Below, piece after piece: positions 48,959-58,426 of a stretch of 64,000 nt of DNA; within the stretch, counting starts at the first letter, position 1; every line of letters begins with the position of its first letter. A program made the position numbers and the translations under genes. The stretch spans positions 1 through 64,000 of the forward strand of contig DFEB01000038.1 of assembly GCA_002368605.1 (NCBI GenBank). The letters run 5' to 3'. Source of the DNA: Treponema sp. UBA3813 (lineage in GTDB: Bacteria > Spirochaetota > Spirochaetia > Treponematales > Treponemataceae). The notes under the pieces are model-generated. The model worked only from the letters and a program-made list of their open reading frames with translations. It had not been told where the DNA came from and did not search any database.

Positions 48959-49930
48959 ATGAAAATCGTAAAAAAAATATTTGTTTCTGCCGTCTTGTTC
49001 GCGGCATTTACTTCTTATTCATTTGCTGATTCTGCGTCAGACTATGCAGCTGAGTATAATCCTTCCTATATCGCTGTCTTTAATTCAGGACTTACGGATT
49101 TTTCTGAGAATCTTGCCCTTGCAGTTCCACAGGCCGCCGTTCAGCAGAATGTTTATGCGGATGCCTTCATAGGTAAATTGTTTCCGGCAGTTCCTCCTCA
49201 TTTTGCCTTTGGTATTAACGCAGGCGCAACCCACTTGAATACGGAAGGGCTTGCAAAAGCCGCCGATAAGCTGGGAATCAGCGGAGTCAAAAATTCTTAT
49301 TTTTTTCCTGTTTTGAATGCAGATATTCGTGTTGGCGGAGCGATACTTCCATTTGATGTCGGTCTTTCCTTCATGACTTTGGATATTAACAACATCAGTT
49401 TTTCAGATGTTGATGTAGGGGTTGAATTCTTTACGATTGCCGCTGATGTCCGATACGCTCTCATTGAAGACGGGCTTGTTACACCAGGACTTTCCATAGG
49501 ATTGGGATATTCCTACAATAAAGGCGCTTTCTCTGTAAGTCAGGATAATGCAGAGGCGAGTGTTGATTATGATGTTCAGACTTTGTATGGTCAGATTCAA
49601 GTTTCAAAAGCCTTTAATATTCCTGTTGCGCGAATTGGTTTTACTCCTTTCTTGGGCTTCCGGGGAATCGTCTCTAAATACAGCAACGACTGGAGCTGGA
49701 AATTCAAAGGTGATTATCTAACAGAAATCAGTAGTACAGCCTATCCCACTTCAGGAAAGGGAACTGTATCATCTGATAACTTCGGAGGATTTCAGCCTCA
49801 GATTTATGGCGGTCTTGGCTTCAATTTTGTATTCATGCAGCTTACCGCAAGTGCCTGTGCCGACCTTCGCCATCTTGGAGGTGACACAAGCATTTGGAGT
49901 GGAGCTTTGAGCCTTCGCTTCAAGATGTAG
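48959..49930 (+). CDS. Outer-membrane beta-barrel protein, unknown
   Basis: 323 residues from the ATG at 48959 with a near-perfect ribosome site; a longer frame upstream has none. Signal peptide of about 25 residues (cleavage after TSYSFA). The mature chain alternates hydrophobic and polar residues with Gly/Tyr-rich turns and ends in GALSLRFKM, as in barrel proteins. It resembles the 8-10 strand treponemal outer-membrane proteins, but I cannot name the family. It has its own strong promoter and terminator, which implies separate, high expression. Confidence 0.7.
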   Translation: MKIVKKIFVSAVLFAAFTSYSFADSASDYAAEYNPSYIAVFNSGLTDFSENLALAVPQAAVQQNVYADAFIGKLFPAVPPHFAFGINAGATHLNTEGLAKAADKLGISGVKNSYFFPVLNADIRVGGAILPFDVGLSFMTLDINNISFSDVDVGVEFFTIAADVRYALIEDGLVTPGLSIGLGYSYNKGAFSVSQDNAEASVDYDVQTLYGQIQVSKAFNIPVARIGFTPFLGFRGIVSKYSNDWSWKFKGDYLTEISSTAYPTSGKGTVSSDNFGGFQPQIYGGLGFNFVFMQLTASACADLRHLGGDTSIWSGALSLRFKM

Positions 49931-49936
49931 TTTTAA

Positions 49937-49965
49937 TTGTATATTCTCTAAAACTGTGTCATAAT
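49937..49965 (+). promoter_or_regulatory. Promoter of the murG operon, abutting a terminator
   Basis: TTGTAT (49937-49942), 17 nt, CATAAT (49960-49965). The predicted start (about 49972) lies within the 5' arm of the terminator at 49967-50007. Confidence 0.55.
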
Positions 49966-49966
49966 G

Positions 49967-50007
49967 AGCCATGTCGGAGTCTTTTGATTCTGATATGGCT
50001 TTTTTTT
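49967..50007 (+). terminator. Intrinsic terminator of the barrel-protein gene
   Basis: A 14-bp stem AGCCATGTCGGAGT/ATTCTGATATGGCT with three G-T pairs, a 6-nt loop and seven T. It ends 12 nt before the murG start. Confidence 0.85.
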
Positions 50008-50019
50008 GTAGGGAATAAA

Positions 50020-51165
50020 ATGAAAAAATCAGAAAATACATTCGTTTTTGCCGGCGGAGGAACTGGCGGTCACATTTATCCGGGGCTTGCCGTCGCTGAC
50101 GAGCTTCGTTCTCTCGCCTCAAAGCAGAATAAACAAATAAAAATCATCTGGCTGGGAAATTCCAGCGGCATGGACAAGGATTTGGTGGAAAAATCCGGCT
50201 CCATTGACACTTTTATCGGAATCCCCAGCGGAAAGTTGCGCCGCAATTTCTCCCTTAAAAATTTCACCGATCTTTTTAAGATTTTCGCAGGTCTCGTAAA
50301 GTCATTTTTTGTGTTGGCTAAAATCAAGCCGGCCGTGCTTTTCTCAAAGGGCGGATTTGTCAGCGTTCCCCCTTGTATGGCGGCTTCTCTTTTAAAAATC
50401 CCGGTTTTCACCCATGAGTGCGATTTTACGCCTGGGCTTGCCACAAGACTGAATTCAAAATTCGCCACAAAAATCCTTCTTTCCTACGAAGAGACCAAAA
50501 AATATCTCGGTGAGGCAAAGGCAAAAAAAGCTCTCGTTACGGGAAATCCTGTGCGTCCGGTCTTTTACTCCACGAATCCCGAAAACGGTAAAAAATTCCT
50601 CTTTGAGGGCAGGTCTGATTACAATCCCCAAAAGCCAATTCTTCTCGTTCTGGGAGGAAGTCTGGGCGCCCATCAGATTAACCTGCTCGTTTCCGAAAAC
50701 CTTGACTGGCTTACACAGCGATTTAATGTCGTCCATCAGTGCGGGGCAAGGGACGCGGACTCAATGCCGCAAAATCACGAGGGCTATTTCCTCCATCCTT
50801 TCATTTACAAGGAGATGAGCGATGTCATTTCCTCTGCCGACATAATCTTAAGCCGGGCGGGTGCCAACTCAATCTGGGAAGCCTCCGTTCTCGGTAAGCC
50901 CATGGTCCTGATTCCTCTCTGCGGAAGCGGAACCAGGGGAGACCAAGTCGATAATGCTAAATTCTTTGAGGAGAAGGGGGCGGCTCTCCTTCTTTTGGGC
51001 GGTGAGGCCGATTCCGAGCATTTAAAAGCCGCTCTCGAAAAAATGAGCGATTCGGCTTTCCTCATGAATGCAAGCCTTGCCTCAAAATCCCTTTCAGAAG
51101 GAAAACGCCCCGCTCAAAAAATCGCTGAAATCGTCTGGGAAGAGTCTCTGGGGGGTGAAAAATGA
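50020..51165 (+). CDS. murG: UDP-GlcNAc:lipid I N-acetylglucosaminyltransferase MurG
   Basis: 381 residues from the ATG at 50020 (AGGGA upstream). It converts lipid I to lipid II at the inner face of the membrane. N-terminal FAGGGTGGHIYPGLAVA is the first G-loop; VLGGSLGAHQIN is typical; the C-terminal donor site has SRAGANSIWEAS followed by PLCGSGTRGDQVDNA. It heads the block murG-cvpA-holB-kinase-regulator, whose genes overlap by 1-4 bp. Confidence 0.95.
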   Translation: MKKSENTFVFAGGGTGGHIYPGLAVADELRSLASKQNKQIKIIWLGNSSGMDKDLVEKSGSIDTFIGIPSGKLRRNFSLKNFTDLFKIFAGLVKSFFVLAKIKPAVLFSKGGFVSVPPCMAASLLKIPVFTHECDFTPGLATRLNSKFATKILLSYEETKKYLGEAKAKKALVTGNPVRPVFYSTNPENGKKFLFEGRSDYNPQKPILLVLGGSLGAHQINLLVSENLDWLTQRFNVVHQCGARDADSMPQNHEGYFLHPFIYKEMSDVISSADIILSRAGANSIWEASVLGKPMVLIPLCGSGTRGDQVDNAKFFEEKGAALLLLGGEADSEHLKAALEKMSDSAFLMNASLASKSLSEGKRPAQKIAEIVWEESLGGEK

Positions 51166-51644
51166 CCTTTACTTTCATCGACATTGTTTTTTTGATTATA
51201 ATCGCAGCTTTTGCTTTCGTCGCAATGATTCACGGTCTCATTAAGGAATTGTTCGGAAAACTCGCCGTGATTGCAGGCGTGGTGGCGGGATTCTATTTCT
51301 GCGGTATGCTGGCTCCCCACATCGAAAAAATCATCAAGATTCCAGCCGTGGACATAGTTCTTGCCTTTATTCTGATATTCATCACGGCCTTTCTCATTGT
51401 CAAAATCATTCAGATTATCGTGGGCGCGATTTTCTCCGGCGAAATCATGAAGAGCCTTGACCGTGTTTTGGGCTTGGCTTTCGGAGCTCTTGAAGGGCTT
51501 TTAATCGTTTCTTGTATTTTGATTTTGATGAAGGCGCAGATTTGGTTCGATTTTGACTCGCTTTTGTCGTCAAGCACCGTGGCAAAGATTCTTCTTCCTT
51601 ATCTTGAGCAGCCAATCGTATATATCAGGGGGATGCTGGCCTAA
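51162..51644 (+). CDS. cvpA: CvpA family membrane protein
   Basis: 160 residues with four membrane segments; starts FTFIDIVFLIIIAAFAFVAM and has the GLIKELFGKLAVIAGVVAGF segment of the colicin V production family. CvpA proteins affect envelope homeostasis; the exact role is unknown. It overlaps murG by 4 bp (ATGA) and holB by 1 bp. Confidence 0.88.
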   Translation: MTFTFIDIVFLIIIAAFAFVAMIHGLIKELFGKLAVIAGVVAGFYFCGMLAPHIEKIIKIPAVDIVLAFILIFITAFLIVKIIQIIVGAIFSGEIMKSLDRVLGLAFGALEGLLIVSCILILMKAQIWFDFDSLLSSSTVAKILLPYLEQPIVYIRGMLA

Positions 51645-52885
51645 TGTTCGATAATCTTCTCTATCAAAACGCTTCTTCTCTTTTGCGTGAGGATATTCTC
51701 AACAATCGTCTTCCGGGAGCAATCCTCTTGAGCGGGCCTTCTTCTTCAGGAAAACTCACCTGTGCTTTGGAGATTGCCCGAATTCTTTCCTGCTCAGGCC
51801 AGAATAAATACAATCAGAGGGGGCACTGGCTCTGTGACTGTCCTTCCTGCAAAAAAAACAAGGAGCTTTCAAACACTAATGTGCTTTTGGCAGGCCCCAG
51901 GGACTGTTCCCTTGAGATTCTTGCGGCAAAGAGGGCTTTTTTGCAGGCTTCTTTCGATAATTCCAGCTTTTTGACGGCGGTACGCTATCTTTTTATCCGT
52001 TCTGTCCGCAAACTGACCCTGCGTTTTTCCCAAATCTTGTGGGAGGGCGATGATAAACTCTCAAAACTCGCTCCCATTCTTGCCGCAATCGACGAGCAGA
52101 TGGAAAAACTCAATCCCGAAAAAGATTTGCCAGATTCTGATAAACTTGAAAAAATCTGCGATGATATCGTAAAAAACTGTGACAAATTGAGCGCGTCTTT
52201 TATGTACGATTCTCTTCCCATAAATCAGATTCGCAGGGCTTCCTCTTGGGCTCACATGAAAAGCGTCTCTGGTAAAAAAATCTTCATCATCGAAAACGCG
52301 GAGAGAATGCTTGAGAGCGTGCGTAATGCCCTTCTGAAAATTCTTGAAGAGCCGCCTGAAGACATGGTGTTTATTCTCACTACGGCAAACCGGGGAGCCG
52401 TTATGCCCACCATTCTTTCCCGCGTGAGAACATATAATTTCAGCGAGAGAAGCGCTCCCCAGCAGAGAGAAGTGGTTCAGCGGGTTTTCCATGCAAGGGG
52501 AGAGGAAGAAAATCTCCTTATCAATGATTACTTGCAGCTTTTTTTGCCGGTAAAGCCTGCTGAAATCAAAAAATCAGCCTCTTCATATTTCAATTACCTG
52601 ATGACCGGTCAGATTCCCTTGTCGGACGCAATCGTAAAAGAGTGCGCTTCCTTTGAGCCCCGCTTTTTGCTTAAAATTTTCCTCACCGGGATTTTGGAAT
52701 GTGCCCGTGGAGACTCAAATTCTGCTGCCAGAAGCGAAATTTGCGCGAAAATCGTGGGCTTTTGCCGGGAATGTTACAACTCGGTCACTGTCTTTAACAT
52801 TTCTCCTGGCGCTGCCATTGAGCGGCTTTCCCGTGATTTATCCAGCGTAAAAAGGGCTTGGGCTCAGTCGGGGGCTTCTTTATGA
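51644..52885 (+). CDS. holB: DNA polymerase III delta-prime subunit (HolB-like)
   Basis: 413 residues. The clamp-loader AAA+ domain has a degenerate P-loop (SGPSSSGKLTCALEIA), a zinc-type module (CDCPSCKKN), and the sensor region NALLKILEEPPEDMVFIL and LSRVRTYNF. A long charged insertion lies after the zinc module (about 120-190). Delta-prime opens the beta clamp together with gamma/tau. It overlaps cvpA by 1 bp and the kinase by 4 bp. Confidence 0.88.
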   Translation: MFDNLLYQNASSLLREDILNNRLPGAILLSGPSSSGKLTCALEIARILSCSGQNKYNQRGHWLCDCPSCKKNKELSNTNVLLAGPRDCSLEILAAKRAFLQASFDNSSFLTAVRYLFIRSVRKLTLRFSQILWEGDDKLSKLAPILAAIDEQMEKLNPEKDLPDSDKLEKICDDIVKNCDKLSASFMYDSLPINQIRRASSWAHMKSVSGKKIFIIENAERMLESVRNALLKILEEPPEDMVFILTTANRGAVMPTILSRVRTYNFSERSAPQQREVVQRVFHARGEEENLLINDYLQLFLPVKPAEIKKSASSYFNYLMTGQIPLSDAIVKECASFEPRFLLKIFLTGILECARGDSNSAARSEICAKIVGFCRECYNSVTVFNISPGAAIERLSRDLSSVKRAWAQSGASL

Positions 52886-54138
52886 CAGATTTTTCCCGCC
52901 GGGTCTCACAAAAAATCGAAAAACTTTCTCCCTCCCAGATTCAGTCTCTGGTTGAAGACGGCTATGCTCAGATTGATATGCTGGACTCAATCTTTCAGAG
53001 TCTTCCCACAGGCCTTGTCATTGTTGACGAAAATTTCTGTCTTCTAAAAATCAACAAGGCGGCGGAGAGATTTCTGCCTTTTTTCAGCAATCCTGAGGAC
53101 GCAAAATCCGAAAAAATCTCTGTCTGGACTTTGATTGACGACGAGGATATTTCCCGCTTCTTAAAAAACGCTTTCGAGAACGATAAAACCAATATTTCAG
53201 ATGAATTCACTGTCACCACGGCCAGCGGCTCTGTCCGTTTTATCGACATGTATGTCACGCCGCTTGTCCAGAATCAGAATCAGAACAAAAATCTCATCGG
53301 CTCAATCATTCGAATCGATGATGTGACCGAAAAGCGCAATCAGGAAATTCTCCTTCACCGCATGGAAACTCTGGCAGGACTGACAAATGTGGCGGCCAGC
53401 GTTGCCCACGAAATAAAAAATCCTCTGGGCGCGATTTCCATTCATATTCAGCTCATGCAGAAGGCAATCAAAAAAAAGCGGGACGGGGACGGTCTTCTTC
53501 CTCCCGCAAAATATGCCGAGGATTATCTTGATGTGATTACCCAGGAAATTGAGCGGCTCAATAAAATTGTCGTTGATTTTCTGATGGCAGTCCGTCCGAT
53601 TTCTGCAAAACTGGAGCTTGCCAATCCCAATAAAATTCTTTCCGAATTCATTTCATTCTTTACGCCGGAATTCACCGAAAAGCACATCGACTTGCAGTCT
53701 GACTTGTGTTCCTGCGATGTCCGCCTGCTTTTGGACGCAAAACTTTTCCGCGAAGTCATCGTGAACCTCTCGCAAAATTCAATTTCTGCCATTCAAAAGA
53801 AATTCGACGATGACGAGAGCCGGATTCACGGAAAAATCAGCATAAAAACCGGAATCGAGGGCGACCGTTATATCCTCACTTTCAAAGATGACGGAATCGG
53901 CATGAACGAAGAGACTCTTTCCAGAGTTTTTGAGCCTTATTTCACCACGAAATCCAACGGAACTGGTTTGGGAATGGCCATGAGTTACAAAATCATCAAG
54001 GAATTCAACGGCGATATTACGGTTTCTTCTGATTTGGGGGATGGAACTGTTTTCACTATTTCCCTTCCGATTCCTCAAATCGAGAAAAAATTACTCACTT
54101 TTAAGGAAAATTGCTCTGATTCGGGAGAAAAGGCATGA
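52882..54138 (+). CDS. NtrB/AtoS-type sensor histidine kinase
   Basis: 418 residues from the ATG at 52882, overlapping the holB stop. No membrane segment, so it is cytosolic. A PAS domain (about 35-155), then HisKA with His176 in VAHEIKNPLGAIS, then HATPase_c with the N box (LSQNSISAI), G1 (KDDGIGMNE) and G2 (TGLGMAMSYKI). It should phosphorylate the adjacent sigma54 regulator. It overlaps the regulator gene by 4 bp. Confidence 0.93.
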   Translation: MTDFSRRVSQKIEKLSPSQIQSLVEDGYAQIDMLDSIFQSLPTGLVIVDENFCLLKINKAAERFLPFFSNPEDAKSEKISVWTLIDDEDISRFLKNAFENDKTNISDEFTVTTASGSVRFIDMYVTPLVQNQNQNKNLIGSIIRIDDVTEKRNQEILLHRMETLAGLTNVAASVAHEIKNPLGAISIHIQLMQKAIKKKRDGDGLLPPAKYAEDYLDVITQEIERLNKIVVDFLMAVRPISAKLELANPNKILSEFISFFTPEFTEKHIDLQSDLCSCDVRLLLDAKLFREVIVNLSQNSISAIQKKFDDDESRIHGKISIKTGIEGDRYILTFKDDGIGMNEETLSRVFEPYFTTKSNGTGLGMAMSYKIIKEFNGDITVSSDLGDGTVFTISLPIPQIEKKLLTFKENCSDSGEKA

Positions 54139-55496
54139 AATTCACGATTCTTATCATAGACGACGAAAAAAATATCAGGGAAGGACTTGCCGCCGACTTT
54201 GAGATGGACGGCTACAATGTCAAAATCGCCGCAAACGGAAAGGAAGGCTTGGAGCTTATCTCCAAAGGCGACATTGACCTGGTGATTACTGACTTGCGAA
54301 TGCCCGGCTCAATCTCCGGTGAGCAGGTTTTGCGCGAGGTCACCACTAAAATGCCAGGAATCCCGGTGATTGTGCTTACCGGCCACGGCTCAATTGATGC
54401 TGCGGTTAAGGCCATGCAGGACGGCGCTTACGATTTTCTCACCAAGCCCCTTAATTTGGAGCAGCTGGAAGTCATCGTAAAAAGAGCCCTTGAAGGCCGT
54501 GAACTTTCGATTCAGCACGCCGAACTCTTGAAGCAGGTAGATTCCAAAAAAAAGGCTGACATGGTAATCGGAAAGAGCGCTGCCATGCAGAAGGTGATGA
54601 CCCTTGTAAAAAAAGTGGCTGATGCCCGCATTTCCGTGCTGATTACCGGCGAAACCGGAGTTGGTAAGGAAGTCGTCGCTAATGCCATTCACAATCTTTC
54701 TTCCCGAAGCAATAAGGCCTTTATTCCTGTTGTTTGTTCTTCTCTGAGCGAGACCCTTCTTGAAAGCGAGCTTTTCGGCCATGAAAAAGGTGCCTTTACC
54801 AATGCGGAAAGCATGCACAAGGGAAAATTCGAGCTTGCCCATGGCGGAACGATTTTTCTTGATGAAATCGGTGAAATCAATCCCAGCGTTCAGGTAAAAC
54901 TTTTGCGGGTTTTGCAGGAGAGAAAATTCGAGCGGGTAGGAGGGGAGTCTCCCATCGAAGTAGATGTTCGCGTCATTGCGGCCACCAACAAAAATCTTGA
55001 GGAAGAAGTCAAGGCTGGCCGTTTCCGCGAGGACTTGTATTTCCGCCTTAACGGAATCCATATAGAAGTGCCGCCTCTGCGGGAGAGAAAGGACGATTTG
55101 CCCCTTCTTTTAAATTCCTTCCTTGAGCGATACAACAAAGAGAATAACAAGCACATCACGGGCTTTGACAATCAGTCCCGGTCGGCTCTCTACAAATACG
55201 ACTGGCCGGGAAATATCCGTGAGCTTCAGCACTGTGTAGAAAGCTCGGTCGTTATGGCAAGCGGAGAAGAAATCACCCTTGAAGATTTGCCGCCTTCCGT
55301 GAGCAGGGCTTCTTCCGTCGAAAGCATTTCCCTTCCTTTGGGAATCAGCTTGGACGAGGCTGAAAAAATCATCATTCAGGAAAATCTTGCCGCCAACAAA
55401 GGAAACAAAAGCAAGACTGCGGATATTCTAGGTATCGGTCGCAAAACCCTGCACCGCAAGCTTGAAGAATACGGTATAAAAGATGATGAAGAATGA
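54135..55496 (+). CDS. NtrC/AtoC-type sigma54-dependent response regulator
   Basis: 453 residues. Receiver domain with phospho-acceptor Asp53 (VITDLRMPG); AAA+ domain with Walker A GETGVGKE (172-179) and Walker B FLDEIGE; and a Fis-type helix-turn-helix ([19 protein letters not shown]). The sigma54-contact loop reads GAFTNA (219-224) instead of GAFTGA. It should remodel sigma54 polymerase when phosphorylated. It is cotranscribed with its kinase. Confidence 0.94.
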   Translation: MKFTILIIDDEKNIREGLAADFEMDGYNVKIAANGKEGLELISKGDIDLVITDLRMPGSISGEQVLREVTTKMPGIPVIVLTGHGSIDAAVKAMQDGAYDFLTKPLNLEQLEVIVKRALEGRELSIQHAELLKQVDSKKKADMVIGKSAAMQKVMTLVKKVADARISVLITGETGVGKEVVANAIHNLSSRSNKAFIPVVCSSLSETLLESELFGHEKGAFTNAESMHKGKFELAHGGTIFLDEIGEINPSVQVKLLRVLQERKFERVGGESPIEVDVRVIAATNKNLEEEVKAGRFREDLYFRLNGIHIEVPPLRERKDDLPLLLNSFLERYNKENNKHITGFDNQSRSALYKYDWPGNIRELQHCVESSVVMASGEEITLEDLPPSVSRASSVESISLPLGISLDEAEKIIIQENLAANKGNKSKTADILGIGRKTLHRKLEEYGIKDDEE

Positions 55497-55524
55497 TTTT
55501 TTTTCAAAAAAACTCTTTTTCTTG

Positions 55525-55553
55525 TTGACGAACTTTTTTCATTCTGATATAGT
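55525..55553 (+). promoter_or_regulatory. Promoter of tRNA-Glu
   Basis: TTGACG (55525-55530), 17 nt, TATAGT (55548-55553). Confidence 0.7.
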
Positions 55554-55585
55554 ATCTAAGTCAGCTCGACAAGAGTTGCAATGAT

Positions 55586-55657
55586 GTCTCCTTCGTCTAG
55601 TGGTTAGGACATCGGGTTTTCATCCCGACAACAGCAGTTCAATTCTGCTAGGAGATG
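55586..55657 (+). tRNA. tRNA-Glu (UUC anticodon)
   Basis: 72 nt: acceptor GTCTCCT/AGGAGAT (first pair G-T), D-arm CGTCTAGTGGTTAGGACA, anticodon stem TCGGG/CCCGA with loop TTTTCAT (anticodon TTC), T-arm AGCAG-TTCAATT-CTGCT. The CCA end is not encoded. Own promoter and terminator. Confidence 0.95.
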
Positions 55658-55664
55658 AACTTAC

Positions 55665-55698
55665 ACCTTGCAACAAAAATCGTTTGCAAGGTTTTTTT
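55665..55698 (+). terminator. Intrinsic terminator of tRNA-Glu
   Basis: ACCTTGCAA ... TTGCAAGGT followed by seven T. Confidence 0.85.
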
Positions 55699-55738
55699 AT
55701 AACTTTAGATTGTAAATTATTTTGGGGGATTTTACCTT

Positions 55739-56017
55739 ATGGCAAGAAACCAGACATCTGCACAGAAAAGATTCCGACAGAGCGAAGTTCGACGCTTGCA
55801 CAACAAAGCTATCAAAAGCGAGTGCCGTACTTATGTAAAACAGTTTATCGAAGCTGTTCAGGCAAAGGATGCTAAACTTGCACAGGAGAAGCTTGTTACT
55901 ATGACTTCTCGCCTTGACTCAGCTCGTAGCAAAGGTGTCCTTAAACGCAATGCTGTTGCTCGAAAAGTTTCTCGTATGCAGAAATTGTATAATGTAACAT
56001 TTGCTGCTGCAAACTAA
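55739..56017 (+). CDS. rpsT: Ribosomal protein S20
   Basis: 92 residues, highly basic and helical, with the N-terminal QTSAQKRFRQSEVRRLHNKA typical of S20, which binds 16S rRNA at the base of the small subunit. GGGGGA precedes the ATG at 9 nt. It has its own terminator (56055-56100). Confidence 0.95.
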   Translation: MARNQTSAQKRFRQSEVRRLHNKAIKSECRTYVKQFIEAVQAKDAKLAQEKLVTMTSRLDSARSKGVLKRNAVARKVSRMQKLYNVTFAAAN

Positions 56018-56054
56018 GAATCATAGCTTCTGATTTACGGTAAGCTATCTAAAA

Positions 56055-56100
56055 GCTATCTGATTTTATCTTATAAGATACTTCAGATAGCATTTTTTTT
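56055..56100 (+). terminator. Intrinsic terminator of rpsT
   Basis: GCTATCTGA ... TCAGATAGC with an inner palindrome TATCTTATAAGATA and a long T-run. Confidence 0.8.
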
Positions 56101-56113
56101 AGACGGAGTATGT

Positions 56114-56422
56114 ATGTCTACTAAAAAGGTTACGAAGAGTGATATTGTTGATAAGGTTCATGAGACAACAAAAATCGAAAAAAAAGTATTATTAGAAGCT
56201 TTTGAGGGAATTATTGATGAATTCAAAAATGCTCTCAAAGATGGTGCAACGATAGAGCTCCGTGGGTTTGGAACTCTTGAGCCTCGTTTGAGAAAGGGTC
56301 GGGAAAAAGCAAGAAATCCAAAAACTGGTGAGGTTCTTTCTGTAGATCCGCATTATGTTGCGGCTTTTCGGGCTGGACAGGAACTTAAAAAAGCTCTTTT
56401 GGGGATTCCTGTTGAAAAATAA
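56114..56422 (+). CDS. hup: HU-family DNA-binding protein
   Basis: 102 residues. The helical N-terminal half (TKSDIVDKVHETTKIEKK) and the DNA-binding arm (LRGFGTLEPRLRKGREKARN, then PKTGE) are standard for HU. A nucleoid-organising dimer. ACGGAG precedes the ATG. The 3' end overlaps lnt by 11 bp; the order HU-lnt-bactofilin-rho resembles other treponemes. Confidence 0.94.
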   Translation: MSTKKVTKSDIVDKVHETTKIEKKVLLEAFEGIIDEFKNALKDGATIELRGFGTLEPRLRKGREKARNPKTGEVLSVDPHYVAAFRAGQELKKALLGIPVEK

Positions 56423-57983
56423 AGCGCTTTCGTTGCTGTTCTTTTTTCTTTCTGTAGCACTTTTTGCGCTTAGTCAGCCGTCCTTCCTTTTTGAGGACGG
56501 TCTTTCTTTTTGTGCCTGGTTTGCTTATATTCCCCTTTTTTTGCTTCTGAATCGAATTCCTATGAGACATTCTTTTTTCTGGGGTGGAGCTTACGGAGCA
56601 CTTTCCTATTTTTGCCTTTGTTGGTGGCTTTCTTCTTTTGGAGCAGTAGCTCTTCTTTTTGTCTGTCTTCTCTTTGCCTTTTATGATTCGCTGTTGTTTT
56701 TTCTTCTTGTTTGGGCTAAAAAAGTATTTCCACCGCGTTTTATTGAATTTTTCTGGATTTTTAGGGCTTGTCTTGTCTTATCAGTAGAATTTCTTCGTAC
56801 TCATGGAATTTTTGCCTTTTCTTATGGAATAATCGGCTACAGCCAGTGGAAAAATCCTGTTTTTCTAAAATTTTCATCTCTTTTTGGAATTATGGGTGTA
56901 AGCCTTGTGATTTTGCTTTTTAATTCAATTGTGGCAAAAGTGTTTTTTGAAAAAAATCTGCTCAGAAATCTCAGAAGCCTGTCTTTTTCTTTTTCCTTGT
57001 TGGCCGGCAGCTTTTTATTTTTTGTTTTTTCTTCCTTTTTCCCTGAAAAAAAATCATATCCGATACAAATTGCCTTGATTCAAAATGCGTCTTCGGCTCC
57101 TTCCCGCACGATTTCAGACTTTGAGAATGATGTTAGCCTTCTTGAAAGTCTTACTGATGCGGCTCTTGATAAATTTCCTTATACAAATCTTGTTGTTTGG
57201 CCTGAAACTGCAATTGTACCTGATATTCTTTATCATTATAGCCATAATTCTGACTTACAACGCCATGAACTTTCTTTCAATGTAATCAACTATATAAAGA
57301 ACAAAAAAACTTCTTTTATTATAGGAAACAATCATAGAGACAAAGACGGAACTCACAATTCTGCCCTTTATTTTTCGCGAGATTCTGAAAGCGTAGGAGT
57401 TTATAATAAAATTCATTTGGTTCCTTTTACAGAATTCTGGCCGAACTTTCTTGATTTTAAGTTTTTAGACGGAATAAAAAATTCGCTGGAGTGTGAATTT
57501 TTTACTCCGGGAAAAGAATTTGAAAGTTTTGCCTTAAAGTCTGGAAAGGGTGACGCTCTCCTTCATTTTTCCAGTCCGATTTGTTTTGAGGATTCTTTTC
57601 CATCATTAATACGAAAAATGAAAAAAAACGATTGCGACTTTTTTGTGAGTATTTGTGATGATGCCTGGTCTGGAAGTGTGGCCGCAAGAAAAATGCACCT
57701 TTCTATGGCAGTCTTCAGGTGTGCAGAAAACGCCTCCCCAATGCTCCGTTCGACTGTTGATGGTATAACCTGCATTATCGGTGGTGACGGAAAGATTTTA
57801 TCGGAAATTGAAAGTGAAACTGATTCTTACTTGTGTGCGACTGTAGAGGTTCCAAAACTTTCTTTTACGCCTTACACCGTGATAGGGGACTGGCCCTTTG
57901 TGGTTCTTTGCCTCGCAATTCTTATTTTATTGTTGATTTTATCTGCTCGATTTTGTAGAATAAAGAAATATGGCAGAAGATAA
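56412..57983 (+). CDS. lnt: Apolipoprotein N-acyltransferase Lnt
   Basis: 523 residues from a TTG at 56412, which has GGGGA 6 nt upstream inside the HU gene; longer in-frame starts are not supported. About 6 N-terminal membrane segments (to about 200), a periplasmic nitrilase domain and a final membrane helix. Catalytic triad by position: Glu265 in VVWPETA, Lys333 in NKIHLVPF, Cys391 in SPICFED. It adds the third acyl chain to lipoproteins. It overlaps the bactofilin gene by 14 bp. Confidence 0.93.
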   Translation: MKNKALSLLFFFLSVALFALSQPSFLFEDGLSFCAWFAYIPLFLLLNRIPMRHSFFWGGAYGALSYFCLCWWLSSFGAVALLFVCLLFAFYDSLLFFLLVWAKKVFPPRFIEFFWIFRACLVLSVEFLRTHGIFAFSYGIIGYSQWKNPVFLKFSSLFGIMGVSLVILLFNSIVAKVFFEKNLLRNLRSLSFSFSLLAGSFLFFVFSSFFPEKKSYPIQIALIQNASSAPSRTISDFENDVSLLESLTDAALDKFPYTNLVVWPETAIVPDILYHYSHNSDLQRHELSFNVINYIKNKKTSFIIGNNHRDKDGTHNSALYFSRDSESVGVYNKIHLVPFTEFWPNFLDFKFLDGIKNSLECEFFTPGKEFESFALKSGKGDALLHFSSPICFEDSFPSLIRKMKKNDCDFFVSICDDAWSGSVAARKMHLSMAVFRCAENASPMLRSTVDGITCIIGGDGKILSEIESETDSYLCATVEVPKLSFTPYTVIGDWPFVVLCLAILILLLILSARFCRIKKYGRR

Positions 57984-58389
57984 GCAAAAAAAGAACCTTA
58001 CCGTCTTTGGACAAGAAACAGAATTTGACGGTGTATTGGAGTTTACAGATAATCTTGTTATCACTGGTAAATTTAAAGGTGAAATTCGTGCTACTGGTGA
58101 TTTGGAAGTCGAAAAAGGTGCTGTCTGTGATGTCAAAAAAATGACTGCCAATTCAATTGTGATTTCCGGTACTGTCACTGGCGACATTGATGCAAGTGAG
58201 CGAGTTGAAATGTGTTCTGGAAGTCTTGTTCGTGGTGATGTAAAAACAGCACGGATTCGTATTGCCGAGGATGTGGAATTTGAAGGCGAAGTTTCCATGC
58301 TTGAGAAAGAGCCTGATGTCAGCTTGTTCTCTGTTGCCTCAAAAGAATATAAAGATGCTCTTGTAATAAAGTCTGATGATCCGCGTTAA
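57970..58389 (+). CDS. Bactofilin family cytoskeletal protein
   Basis: 139 residues. The central part is a right-handed beta-helix with the repeating pattern ITGKFKGEIRATGDLEVEKG and SGTVTGDIDASERVEM. Bactofilins polymerise without nucleotide and scaffold the cell wall and shape; in spirochaetes they have been linked to helical form. It overlaps lnt by 14 bp. Confidence 0.9.
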   Translation: MAEDKQKKNLTVFGQETEFDGVLEFTDNLVITGKFKGEIRATGDLEVEKGAVCDVKKMTANSIVISGTVTGDIDASERVEMCSGSLVRGDVKTARIRIAEDVEFEGEVSMLEKEPDVSLFSVASKEYKDALVIKSDDPR

Positions 58390-58397
58390 AAATTGTA

Positions 58398-58426
58398 TTG
58401 ACTTTTTTTATCTGCCATGATTTAAT
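58398..58426 (+). promoter_or_regulatory. Promoter of rho, long leader
   Basis: TTGACT (58398-58403), 17 nt, TTTAAT (58421-58426). The leader of about 120 nt is AT-rich and contains a weak ATGA/TCAT hairpin before eight T, compatible with autogenous control. Confidence 0.5.
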
